Source of the DNA: Ruminococcus sp. UBA3286
Lineage (GTDB): Bacteria > Bacillota > Clostridia > Oscillospirales > Ruminococcaceae
Reading direction: 5' to 3'
DNA length: 24,737 nt
Assembly (NCBI GenBank): GCA_002362135.1
Contig: DETO01000145.1
Location: forward strand, 2,432 to 27,168
This document shows positions 15,969 through 23,739 of this stretch, piece by piece; within the stretch, counting starts at the first letter, position 1; every line of letters begins with the position of its first letter. The position numbers and the translations under genes are program-made. The notes below the pieces were generated by a model. That model had not been told where the DNA came from and made no database searches. It saw only the letters and a list, made by a program, of their open reading frames with translations.

Positions 15969-16007
15969 AAATAAAAGTTATTTAAGTGAAAAACTGTAAA
16001 AAAACTA

Positions 16008-16036
16008 TTGCAAAAATATTAGAATGATGTTATAAT
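16008..16036 (+). promoter_or_regulatory. Sigma-A promoter of the GH94 gene
   Basis: TTGCAA (16008-16013), a 17-base spacer and TATAAT (16031-16036) precede the gene by about 50 bases. It lies just outside the right end of the MITE-like element. No catabolite-responsive (cre) palindrome is evident. Confidence 0.85.
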
Positions 16037-16089
16037 TAAAAAAGCACATTTAGGCATGGATATCATGCGGTAATAAGGAGTAGAAAATT

Positions 16090-18468
16090 ATGAAATATGG
16101 ACATTTCGACCTTGAAAACAAGGAATATGTAATAACGAATCCCGCAACGCCTGCGCCGTGGGCAAACTATCTGGGAGACCCCGAATACGGCGCGATGATC
16201 TCGAATAATGCGGCAGGCTACAGCTTCGTAAAATCGGGCGCAAACGGCAGACATCTCCGCTTTAGATTTAATTCAAATATGGCGCTTCCCGGACGTTATA
16301 TCTATATCCGCGACAATGAAGCAAACGACTACTGGTCGGCTTCATGGCAGCCTGTCGGCAAGCCGCTCGATCAGTACAGATCGGAGTGCCGCCACGGTAC
16401 GGCTTATACCGTGATTTCCGCTGAATACCGCGATATTGCTTCGGAAGTTACATATTATGTTCCCTACGGAAAAACATATGAGGTTTGGCGCGCTAAGATC
16501 ACCAATAATTCTGATAAGGAGCGGAAACTCTCGCTTTTCGGCTTCGTTGAGTTTACAAATGAAGATAATTACGAGCAGGACCAGGTCAATCTTCAATATT
16601 CGCTTTTTATTTCGCAGACCAAGTTTGAGGAAAACAAAATAGTTCAGACATTAAGCGAAAATAGCGAAAAGGATTGCAGAAAAAGATTTTTTGGCATGGT
16701 TGGAGCTGATGTAACGGCTTCATGCGGCAGCCTTTCCGACTTTATCGGGTCTTACAGAACATATTCAAATCCTATCGCGGTAGAATCAGGAAAATGCAAT
16801 AATCAGATGAATTATAATTCCAATTCCTGCGGCGCGCTGCAATCGGATATAACGCTCAAATCAGGCGAAACTGCCGAACTTATTTATATTCTCGGACAGA
16901 AAAACGAGGCTCAGGCTGCGGATATCCTTAACGAATATAAGGCGGCAGGCAAGGTTGACACGGACATTGACGAACTGAAAAATTACTGGCACGGTCAGCT
17001 TTCAAATTTCCAAGTTGAAACGCCTTCCGAGGAATTCAACAACATGATCAACGTCTGGAACGCTTATCAGTGCTTCATGACGTTCATCTGGTCGAGAGCG
17101 GCTTCATTCATTTACTGCGGCCTCAGAAACGGCTATGGCTACCGCGATACCGTTCAGGATATTCAGGGAATCATTCATCTTGATCCCGAAATGGCTGCCG
17201 AGAAGATTCGCTTCATGCTTTCCGCTCAGGTTGACAACGGCGGCGGACTTCCGCTTGTAAAGTTCAATCACAATGCAGGTCATGAGAATACTCCTGACGA
17301 TCCGGAATACGTTAAGGAAACAGGTCACCCCTCATATCGAGCAGACGACGCGCTGTGGCTGTTTCCGACCATTGTCAAGTATATCGGCGAAAGCGGCAAT
17401 AAGGATTTCCTCGACGAGGTTATCGTTTATGCAAACGGCGGCGAGGCTACGGTTTACGAGCATCTGAAAAATGCAATAAGATTCTCCATGGAACGTCTTG
17501 GCGATCATAATATGCCTGCCGGACTTCACGCGGACTGGAACGACTGTCTCCGTCTGGGAGCTAAGGGCGAATCTACTTTCGTAGCGTTCCAGCTTTACTA
17601 TGCAATGACAACTATTAAGGAAATGGCAATTTTAAAGAACGATACGGACTATATCGCTTATATTGGCGATGTTCAGGGCAAACTTGCCGAGGCTCTTGAA
17701 AAGTGCTGGGACGAGGATAGATTTATCCGCGGAATCCGCGAGGACGGCACAATAGTTGGCGCAAAGAAAGATCCCGAAGCTAATATGTGGCTGAATCCGC
17801 AGTCATGGAGCGTAATTTCGGGATTTGCGTCCGACGATCAGGCTGAAAAGGCGATGAACAGCGTTCATGAAATTCTGAATACGCCTTATGGTGCGAAACT
17901 CCTTGAGCCGCCTTATAAAAAGCATTATTTTGACGGCGCGCTGATGCATATTTTCAACGACGATACCAAGGAAAACGGCGGTATTTTCTCGCAGTCGCAG
18001 GGCTGGCTGATACTTGCGGAGGCTCTTATGGGTCACGGAAACCGCGCGTTCGAGTACTTCATGGAAAGCTCGCCTGCCGCTATGAACGATAAGGCTGAGA
18101 TACGCGTTATGGAGCCTTATGTTCACGGTCAGTTTACAGAGAGTAAAGCTTCGCCGTTCGAGGGTCGTTCGCATGTTCATTGGCTGACCGGTACGGCTTC
18201 TACGGTCATGGTAGGCTGCGTTGAGGGTATCTGCGGAATGCGTCCCGACGCTGACGGAATGCTTATTTCTCCGTCGATTCCCGCTGAGTGGGACGGATTC
18301 AAGATACACAAGAATTTCCGCGGCAAGACGCTGAATATTACCGTTGATAACTCCGCTCACGCTGAATCGGGCGTTAAGGAGATCGTTCTTAACGGCGAAA
18401 AGCTGGAGGGAAATTATATTCCTGCCGATAAACTTGTTAATGTTAATGAAATTACTGTTGTGATGTAA
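16090..18468 (+). CDS. GH94 disaccharide phosphorylase (cellobiose phosphorylase-like)
   Basis: The 792-residue inverting phosphorylase splits a beta-linked disaccharide with phosphate, giving a sugar 1-phosphate and free sugar. There is no signal peptide, so it works on imported sugar. Family landmarks are the N-terminal beta-sandwich opening KYGHFDLENKEYVITNPATP and PWANYLG, the (alpha/alpha)6 barrel with GYGYRDTVQDIQG, the catalytic ADWNDCL (Asp482 and Asp485, one being the general acid), and WLTGTAS near the C-terminus. The RDTVQD and DNGGGLPLVKF segments also recall chitobiose-type members, so the substrate is not fixed by sequence; the GH5 glucanase nearby favours cellobiose. AAGGAG lies nine bases before the ATG. 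It has its own promoter and terminator. Confidence 0.9.
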   Translation: MKYGHFDLENKEYVITNPATPAPWANYLGDPEYGAMISNNAAGYSFVKSGANGRHLRFRFNSNMALPGRYIYIRDNEANDYWSASWQPVGKPLDQYRSECRHGTAYTVISAEYRDIASEVTYYVPYGKTYEVWRAKITNNSDKERKLSLFGFVEFTNEDNYEQDQVNLQYSLFISQTKFEENKIVQTLSENSEKDCRKRFFGMVGADVTASCGSLSDFIGSYRTYSNPIAVESGKCNNQMNYNSNSCGALQSDITLKSGETAELIYILGQKNEAQAADILNEYKAAGKVDTDIDELKNYWHGQLSNFQVETPSEEFNNMINVWNAYQCFMTFIWSRAASFIYCGLRNGYGYRDTVQDIQGIIHLDPEMAAEKIRFMLSAQVDNGGGLPLVKFNHNAGHENTPDDPEYVKETGHPSYRADDALWLFPTIVKYIGESGNKDFLDEVIVYANGGEATVYEHLKNAIRFSMERLGDHNMPAGLHADWNDCLRLGAKGESTFVAFQLYYAMTTIKEMAILKNDTDYIAYIGDVQGKLAEALEKCWDEDRFIRGIREDGTIVGAKKDPEANMWLNPQSWSVISGFASDDQAEKAMNSVHEILNTPYGAKLLEPPYKKHYFDGALMHIFNDDTKENGGIFSQSQGWLILAEALMGHGNRAFEYFMESSPAAMNDKAEIRVMEPYVHGQFTESKASPFEGRSHVHWLTGTASTVMVGCVEGICGMRPDADGMLISPSIPAEWDGFKIHKNFRGKTLNITVDNSAHAESGVKEIVLNGEKLEGNYIPADKLVNVNEITVVM

Positions 18469-18477
18469 TTTACCTGC

Positions 18478-18513
18478 AAAAAAGACTGCATTTTAAGATG
18501 CAGTCTTTTTTTT
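18478..18513. terminator. Bidirectional terminator between GH94 and the ylbJ-like gene
   Basis: A perfect 9-bp stem AGACTGCAT / ATGCAGTCT (18483-18491 and 18498-18506) has a six-base loop, followed by T7 on the + strand and T5-6 on the - strand (A run 18478-18482). The stop codon of the - strand gene (18493-18495) lies inside the loop. Confidence 0.92.
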
Positions 18514-19572
18514 GCATGGTGAAGCTTTGATAAATAATATTGTTGTCATAATAATCAATATTATCGAGGGAACAGGGGACGCCGCCTGATGAATTTTCGG
18601 AGTGACCGCTGAGACGGCGACCGATTCGCTGAAAATGAAATACGGCAGCAGCAAGCGGCATATGATACCGCTGAGGATTCCTCCGCATACCCTTATGAAA
18701 ATCATGGGAAGTATCGGCAGTTTTCCGCGGAATATCGCCGAGATCTGGAAAAACACGCATATTCCGCCGAATGATATCGCCGTCGCCGTCATTGGCAGCA
18801 GCGTGAAATTATTCCGCGGCAGTTCGGAAACGGCGGTTACGTCCAGAAAAGACGCTATGAGAGTTTCGGCTGCGGAGGTCGGGAGACTGAAAAATTTTGC
18901 AAGGATTTCACCTGATATCGCAATAATCCCAAGTCTGCGCAGCAATGCGGTAATGACCGAGAAGGCTGTTACGACGAAGCATATTTCAGCCATCGATTTG
19001 CCTGCCGAAGTTACGGAATTCGTCAGTATATCGGTTGAAACGGCTATTTTACGCGGATTTGTCGTCGCTGATGATTTTTTTCCTCCGAATATTGAAATAA
19101 CTGCGGCGAGAATTAAATTGGCGGCGGCGGTCGATATCATTATCAATTTACCTGCCGCGCCCGAAGCCGTACAGCCGAATATAAATGCGCTGCCTGCGCC
19201 GAAGCAGACTCCCGACCACATAATGGCTGATTTTTGGTCTATTCTGTTTTGAGTATACTGCGAGTATATCATCTTTGCTCCGACGGGATAGCCTGCAACG
19301 GAAGCGAAAAGGAATGTGATCATAGTTTCGCCGTTCATTGGTAGAAATTTGCCTAAGGTTCGTTCTGCAAAATTTCCTATAGCCGAAATAATTCCGCTCG
19401 AAATCAACAATGAGGATAATATCATCATTATATACAGCGACGGTATGAGCGACCTCAAACATCGGTCTATTGCGGAAAACGCAGCGTTTCTGACTTCTTC
19501 GGCACAAAACAGACAGTAGATGCTGAAGATAAGCAGGATAATTACCGAGAGTATTTTTTTTGCTTTTTTCAT
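18493..19572 (-). CDS. ylbJ: YlbJ-like sporulation integral membrane protein
   Basis: This polytopic membrane protein of 359 residues has about eight hydrophobic segments and the nucleoside-recognition (Gate) type fold. FASVAGYPVGAK and SGVCFGAGSAFIFG match the conserved parts of YlbJ (SpoVV), which in Bacillus sits in the outer forespore membrane and is needed for dipicolinic acid uptake. The start is set at ATG 19572 because AGGGTG lies six bases upstream; an ATG at 19593 lacks a ribosome site. It is divergent from yqfC-yqfD, another sporulation pair, with 57 bases between, which supports the assignment. A Lys-rich C-terminus ends within a terminator loop. Another Gate-family transporter is the main alternative. 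Confidence 0.7.
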   Translation of the reverse strand: MKKAKKILSVIILLIFSIYCLFCAEEVRNAAFSAIDRCLRSLIPSLYIMMILSSLLISSGIISAIGNFAERTLGKFLPMNGETMITFLFASVAGYPVGAKMIYSQYTQNRIDQKSAIMWSGVCFGAGSAFIFGCTASGAAGKLIMISTAAANLILAAVISIFGGKKSSATTNPRKIAVSTDILTNSVTSAGKSMAEICFVVTAFSVITALLRRLGIIAISGEILAKFFSLPTSAAETLIASFLDVTAVSELPRNNFTLLPMTATAISFGGICVFFQISAIFRGKLPILPMIFIRVCGGILSGIICRLLLPYFIFSESVAVSAVTPKIHQAASPVPSIILIIMTTILFIKASPCKKKTAS

Positions 19573-19598
19573 ATTTATCACCCTGTACATCATATTAT
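19569..19598 (+). promoter_or_regulatory. Candidate sigma-E promoter of yqfC-yqfD
   Basis: TCATATT (19569-19575) fits the sigma-E -35 consensus KMATATT exactly. After 15 bases comes CATATTAT (19591-19598), matching six of eight positions of CATACAHT. The position fits yqfC (ATG 19630). yqfC and yqfD belong to the sigma-E regulon in Bacillus subtilis. The -35 overlaps the start codon of the divergent ylbJ-like gene. Confidence 0.5.
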
Positions 19599-19629
19599 GG
19601 AGAAGAATCAGATATGCGGAGGCGATAAT

Positions 19630-19923
19630 ATGTTCGGAAAGGCGTCCGACAAAATGCGCGAGGTATTATATCTCGAAACGGGTATCCATATTGCCGGCAA
19701 CAGGGAGTTGGTACTGGAGAATTGCCGAAGAATAGAGGAATGCAGCGATGTTTTCATGTGCATGACGGCTGAAAAATTAACGGTGAAGATCTGGGGAAGC
19801 GATCTGCGCGCCTATGATTTCAATACGGGTGGAATTATAATCCGCGGCAAGATAACTCAGATAGAACTGGAGGAAAGGAGGCGGCGGAATGAAAAATCAG
19901 ATTCGGGGAAGCGTGAAGATTAA
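19630..19923 (+). CDS. yqfC: Sporulation protein YqfC (YabP/YqfC family)
   Basis: The 97-residue protein is of the YabP/YqfC family, small beta-rich proteins made in the mother cell during sporulation. Typical segments are LYLETGIHIAGNRELVLENCRRIEEC and LTVKIWGSDLRAYDFNTGGIIIRGKITQIEL. The start at 19630 is preferred over 19597 because GGAGG (19618-19622) lies seven bases upstream and the protein then begins MFGKASDKMREVL. The last 35 bases overlap yqfD in another frame, and the yqfD ribosome site lies within this gene, so the two are coupled. The exact molecular role is unknown in any species. Confidence 0.9.
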   Translation: MFGKASDKMREVLYLETGIHIAGNRELVLENCRRIEECSDVFMCMTAEKLTVKIWGSDLRAYDFNTGGIIIRGKITQIELEERRRRNEKSDSGKRED

Positions 19924-21052
19924 CGTCGCCGGAAAAAATCTCTACGGCTTTATAAATGAACTTCACAAAAGGCGGATAAATTGCTTCGGGCAGTACGTCA
20001 AGGGCGGAATTTTCTGCGCCGAGGTCTATCGCCGCGACCTGAAAAAGATGTGCGCTCTTGCCGATGAAATGGGCGTGGAACTTAAAAGTTTCGAGCAGAA
20101 AACCTTTTCCGCCGAGGTGATAAAACGCCGTGGAAGATACGGAATAATTGTCGGAATCATGCTTGTTATCGCCGCGTCGCTTTATTTTTCGGGCGTTATC
20201 GTCACTATTGATATTCAGGGAAACGAGCGGATAAGCGATGAAATAATTCTGTCCGCGTTGGAGGAGATCGACATAAAATCGGGGACGCCTTTCGGGCAGA
20301 TCGACTACATTTACAGCGAAAATCAGCTGCGCCTTATGGTTGACGGAATCTCGTGGGCGGGAATGCACAGAACGGGGCATCGACTTGTGGTGGAGGTCAC
20401 GGAGATAGTCGAAAAGCCCGATATGCTGCATGATCGGATTCCCTGCAATATAACGTCATCTCACGACGCCGAGATTCTCTATACTTCGGTTCTTGACGGA
20501 ATGCTTATGCACAAGGTCGGCGATTATGTAATGGCAGGCGATATTCTGGTGACAGGCGTTACGAGCGATTCTACGGGGCGCGTCACTCTTCATCATGCAA
20601 TGGGCAATATCATCGGAAAATATGAGGAAACCGTGGATTTTGAGGGCGAATTCACAAAGGAGAGCGCTGTTTTTACGGGGGAGACGGATACGCGGCGCAG
20701 GCTTAAATTGCTAAATCTGGAAATTCCGCTGTATTTCGGGAAAAATAAGTATGATTACCGTGAATGCGAGATCACAGACAAGCCCTTGACCGTATTCGGA
20801 AAAACGCTTCCCATAAGCATTGAAAAGACGGTATATCGGGAAATCAAGCGGACGGAGACAACTCTTGACGAAGAGGAACTGGAGAAGTCGCTTATGGAGA
20901 AAGTTTATCTTTATGAGAAGAATTTTCTGCAAGACTGCGAGATAATCGACAGGAAGATCACCAAAAATAAAAGTGCAGATTCCCTTATACTCAGCGTAAA
21001 ATATACGCTGAAAGGTGACATCTGCACTCAAAAAGAAATATTGGTTAAATAA
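19889..21052 (+). CDS. yqfD: Sporulation protein YqfD
   Basis: The 387-residue membrane-anchored protein has a cytosolic N-terminal part (about 1-80), one transmembrane segment (IIVGIMLVIAASLYFSGVIV, about 85-104) and a large outer domain with IDIQGNERISDEIILSALEE and GISWAGMHRTGHRLVVEVTE, as in the YqfD family and reminiscent of POTRA-like folds. It is needed for sporulation in Bacillus, and the role is unresolved. AAAGGAGG precedes the ATG at 19889. Its last 80 bases also contain a nested hairpin that acts as the terminator of the convergent GH5 gene. Its stop codon directly abuts the GH5 stop with no gap. Confidence 0.93.
   Translation: MKNQIRGSVKINVAGKNLYGFINELHKRRINCFGQYVKGGIFCAEVYRRDLKKMCALADEMGVELKSFEQKTFSAEVIKRRGRYGIIVGIMLVIAASLYFSGVIVTIDIQGNERISDEIILSALEEIDIKSGTPFGQIDYIYSENQLRLMVDGISWAGMHRTGHRLVVEVTEIVEKPDMLHDRIPCNITSSHDAEILYTSVLDGMLMHKVGDYVMAGDILVTGVTSDSTGRVTLHHAMGNIIGKYEETVDFEGEFTKESAVFTGETDTRRRLKLLNLEIPLYFGKNKYDYRECEITDKPLTVFGKTLPISIEKTVYREIKRTETTLDEEELEKSLMEKVYLYEKNFLQDCEIIDRKITKNKSADSLILSVKYTLKGDICTQKEILVK
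20961..21028 (-). terminator. Terminator of the GH5 gene, inside the yqfD coding region
   Basis: Read on the - strand, AGTGCAGAT (21028-21020) pairs with ATCTGCACT (20980-20972). An inner stem TCAGCGTA / TACGCTGA (21011-21004 and 20998-20991) has a five-base loop. The tail is TTTTATTTTTGG. On the + strand the hairpin has no T tract. Confidence 0.75.
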
Positions 21053-23113
21053 TTATTTTGCCCCGTCCATTATACCGTTGAGGATAGTATCGTTCCATGT
21101 AAGGGCGTGCCTGTTCAATAAGCCGTAGCCGTCCTTGCCCTTTGCAACGCCGTTGTCCCATACAAAGCATTTTATGCCCTGAGATTTCGCGGCGGAGATG
21201 TAATAGCTGTAATATTCGCTGCGGACGGAGTCGTCGGCAACGCCTACGCAGCCGAATTCATCGATAATAAGAGGGTAGCCCTTGTCTATGAATTTTGATT
21301 TCATCGACGCGAATTTAGCGTCCAGTTCAGCCTTTTCGCTGTCGCCGAACGTTGTGGATTCTCCTGCTGAGAATTTCCACGGCGCATAATAATGAAGCGA
21401 AACAATGATATGATCATCATTGGGAACGATAAGATCGTTCATGGCGATCTCCTCGGCGCAAGCTCCGTAACTCGTAACGATAAGCGAACGCTCGGCGTTA
21501 TTTCCGCCCGAAGCGCGCACGGTATCGACAAAATCCTGTATATACTTATTAACGACGGCGCGTTCGTCGGCAGTTCCGCCCATCCATTCGTTGGCGCTGC
21601 CGATAGTGCGCTCCTCGTTGATTCCCTCGAAAATAAGGCGGTCGCCGTAATCCTTGAAGCGTTCGGAGAGCTGCTCCCAGATTTTCTTTAATTTCGCGCT
21701 GTCCTGCGGATATTCCGCGTCTGTAGGATTGAACCAGATAGCGTCGTCATGATGAAGATTCACTATGACATACATATCGTTGTCATAAGCGTAATCAACG
21801 ACTTCCTGAACGCGGTCAAGCCATTCCGCCTGAATAACGTCGCCGTCCATATGCTCGCCCCACGTGACGGGAACTCTGACTGCGTTAAATCCCGCATTCT
21901 TGACGCTGATAATCATTTCCTCCGTGGTTTTGGGATTTCCCCAGCCTGTTTCGGTAGCGACTCCCGATTTCGCAGTATCATAGCTGTCGAGGGAATTTCC
22001 GAGATTCCAGCCGACTTTGATATCCTTGACTATATCCGAAGAACTGCGGAAGCCTGTTGAGGTCTCTTTAGACGGCTTCTTTTCGGTATCATTTTTTTCG
22101 GTAGGCGCAGGTGCGGAAGTATCGCCCAGACTGTATTTGACCGTGACGGAATCGAGACGAGCCGTGGGCTGTTCGCTCCACCAGTAGCCGAGTACCAGTT
22201 CGCCGTTGTCGGAGGCGTAACTTTTAGCTTCGGCGTCAACTATCCATGTGAGCGAGATCTGCGAACTGTCGGTCATGGCGACAACATCTGCTGACTGATA
22301 ATAGTCGGAATCCGCGCCATAGCCGAATGCGCCGACAAACTTTCTGAATCCGCCGGAAGAAGAAATATTATAGGTAACAGCCTGCGGAATCGCGCCCTGC
22401 GGCAGGAAATCGGCAGTCGGAACATGGATAGTATTATCCGTATCGTCATATCCGACGCTTTCGCCGACATCGTGGCTTACAGTGCCGTCGCAGGGTATCT
22501 CGCTGGTTCTTGTGAGATCGCAGCAGACGCTTTCGACGCGTATTTTCGAGGAATTTCCCCACCAATAGCCGAAGAGGACGTCGCCGGAGGGCGAAATGTG
22601 GTCGGCGATATCAGCAGGAACATTCCACGTAATTTCGCCGTAAGTTCCCTCGGTCGGAGCGGTGAAGTCGTCCGCCTGATACCAGCCTTCGTCAGTAGCG
22701 GAAGTACATTCGCTGTCAACGGAAATTCCGCAGCCGCCCTTGAATTCGCCGATATCCGTACCGTCGGCGGAATAAATTACGAAAGTAAAGGAAGTTACTT
22801 TATCGCCCTCGCGCATCAGATCGGCGAGCGGAATTTTCACGGTATTTTTGCCCTTGGTTTTCTCAATAGTCGTATCTATGTTTTGCTGGATTCCCAACTG
22901 CGTGCTTACGGTCTCGGTCGGGCTTACGTGCTTGGTAGCAGCTTCAGTTGTGGGTTCAGGTTCAGATTCGCTGCTTTTGCTTTCCTCGGCAACCGAGGAG
23001 GAGCTTTCAGATGATGAACTGCTCTGAGATGAAGAAGAATCGCTCTTACCGCCGCAGCTTGCCGCAGATATGGTAATAAGCGAGGTTAAAAATAGTGCAA
23101 TACTTTTTTTCAT
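21053..23113 (-). CDS. GH5 glucanase lipoprotein with two carbohydrate-binding modules
   Basis: This 686-residue surface enzyme probably cuts cellulose or mixed-linkage/xylo-glucans. Order: signal peptide with lipobox SAASC (Cys20); Ser/Glu-rich spacer (about 24-60); two related beta-sandwich modules (about 93-202 and 230-330), each ending in LFGYWW or LGYWW and a V-x-S-V strand; a Pro/Thr/Lys linker (331-355); and a GH5 barrel (358-686). The barrel has GWNLGNSLD, VRVPVTWGEHMDG, LHHDD, the acid/base Glu500 in EGINEERT and the nucleophile Glu619 in IIDEFG; sequence style suggests subfamily GH5_4. The usual NEP reads NEE. It starts at ATG 23113 behind AAGGAAGG, with its own promoter, and its terminator lies inside yqfD. 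Confidence 0.92.
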   Translation of the reverse strand: MKKSIALFLTSLITISAASCGGKSDSSSSQSSSSSESSSSVAEESKSSESEPEPTTEAATKHVSPTETVSTQLGIQQNIDTTIEKTKGKNTVKIPLADLMREGDKVTSFTFVIYSADGTDIGEFKGGCGISVDSECTSATDEGWYQADDFTAPTEGTYGEITWNVPADIADHISPSGDVLFGYWWGNSSKIRVESVCCDLTRTSEIPCDGTVSHDVGESVGYDDTDNTIHVPTADFLPQGAIPQAVTYNISSSGGFRKFVGAFGYGADSDYYQSADVVAMTDSSQISLTWIVDAEAKSYASDNGELVLGYWWSEQPTARLDSVTVKYSLGDTSAPAPTEKNDTEKKPSKETSTGFRSSSDIVKDIKVGWNLGNSLDSYDTAKSGVATETGWGNPKTTEEMIISVKNAGFNAVRVPVTWGEHMDGDVIQAEWLDRVQEVVDYAYDNDMYVIVNLHHDDAIWFNPTDAEYPQDSAKLKKIWEQLSERFKDYGDRLIFEGINEERTIGSANEWMGGTADERAVVNKYIQDFVDTVRASGGNNAERSLIVTSYGACAEEIAMNDLIVPNDDHIIVSLHYYAPWKFSAGESTTFGDSEKAELDAKFASMKSKFIDKGYPLIIDEFGCVGVADDSVRSEYYSYYISAAKSQGIKCFVWDNGVAKGKDGYGLLNRHALTWNDTILNGIMDGAK

Positions 23114-23143
23114 TTAAAAACCTTCCTTATAATCATTTACTGG

Positions 23144-23172
23144 ATTATACCATATTTTCGGCAATTTTGCAA
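23144..23172 (-). promoter_or_regulatory. Sigma-A promoter of the GH5 gene
   Basis: On the - strand, TTGCAA (23172-23167), a 17-base spacer ending in TATGG and TATAAT (23149-23144) lie about 30 bases before the ATG. The stretch 23173-23333 beyond it, up to the XRE gene, is AT-rich with no other feature seen. Confidence 0.85.
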
Positions 23173-23333
23173 TATAAGCGGCATAATTTAAAATGAAAAT
23201 AAATTATGAATTATAATTATTTTATTATTTATGTGGTGCTACTGCATATTTTTCGGCAGATTTCAAGTTCTTATTAAGGCAACGCCGCCTGACGGCTTTA
23301 TGCGATGTTACCTATATTTCATGATATGCATTT

Positions 23334-23696
23334 TTATCTGGCTTCTTTTAATTGGCATACTTCGTCTTTCTGCTGTTCGCAGAGCTGCTGCAAAAAAAGC
23401 TCCAGTTTGCCTTTGTTTCGCTCGGTAAGAGTCGAAAACATTTCTATAACCTTGATCTCGTCGGCGTTTAAAACAGGAGCGTTTTTCCCTTGCGGAAAGT
23501 TGGTTCTGCCGGCGATGTAGTCAATGCTGACATCGTAAAAATCAGCAAGCATGACGGCAAAATCAAGCGGAACAGTATGTTTTCCCTGTTCGTAGTTGGT
23601 GTATGTTGTTTTGTGCATATACAGCTTTTTGCATAAAGCCTCCTGAGTGAGGTCTTTGTCCTCTCTTAAATCTCGTATTCTTTGATAATGTTGCAT
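23334..23696 (-). CDS. XRE-family transcriptional repressor
   Basis: The 120-residue DNA-binding protein has an N-terminal helix-turn-helix (about 5-60): IRDLREDKDLTQEALCKKL, then HKTTYTNYEQGKHTVPLD, then MLADFYDVSIDYIAGRT, the standard Cro/C1/SinR pattern. The C-terminal half (LNADEIKVIEMFSTLTERNKGKLELFLQQL) is helical and probably dimerises. It lacks a LexA-like protease domain, so release by RecA is unlikely. The ATG at 23696 has only a distant GGAG (11 bases), so expression may be low. It is divergent from the lysozyme gene, and repeated CGTTGT sites in the shared intergenic region are likely operators. Confidence 0.93.
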   Translation of the reverse strand: MQHYQRIRDLREDKDLTQEALCKKLYMHKTTYTNYEQGKHTVPLDFAVMLADFYDVSIDYIAGRTNFPQGKNAPVLNADEIKVIEMFSTLTERNKGKLELFLQQLCEQQKDEVCQLKEAR

Positions 23697-23732
23697 AATT
23701 AAACACGCTCCGATTTATTGGATTTTAACAAG

Positions 23733-23738
23733 ATTATA
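23733..23738 (-). promoter_or_regulatory. -10 of the XRE repressor gene
   Basis: TATAAT on the - strand (23738-23733), preceded by TGG, stands about 37 bases before the ATG. The -35 position (around 23756-23761) reads CAATAC, a poor match, so the promoter may depend on an extended -10 or on activation. The adjoining palindrome at 23740-23756 lies in its spacer. Confidence 0.55.
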
Positions 23739-23739
23739 C

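Noticed and set aside
15711..15974. 87-codon + strand open frame across the repeat (Arg-rich SRRRRKAYC segment)
   Set aside because: It lies wholly within the hairpin-rich element, starts inside the 17-bp stem, has no ribosome site, and its composition follows the palindromes.
15961..15999. Twelve-residue frame starting at an ATG in the right terminal repeat, with GGAGG upstream
   Set aside because: It is too short to support, the ribosome-site spacing is long (12 bases), and the start is part of the inverted repeat.
22424..23014. 196-codon + strand frame antisense to the GH5 gene
   Set aside because: The GH5 reading has a signal peptide, modules and catalytic residues. The antisense frame has none of these and no ribosome site.
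23177..23186. GCGGCATAAT upstream of the GH5 promoter, similar to the element terminus GCGGCATTAT
   Set aside because: It differs at two of the last three informative bases, no hairpins or core lie beside it, and it is probably chance.
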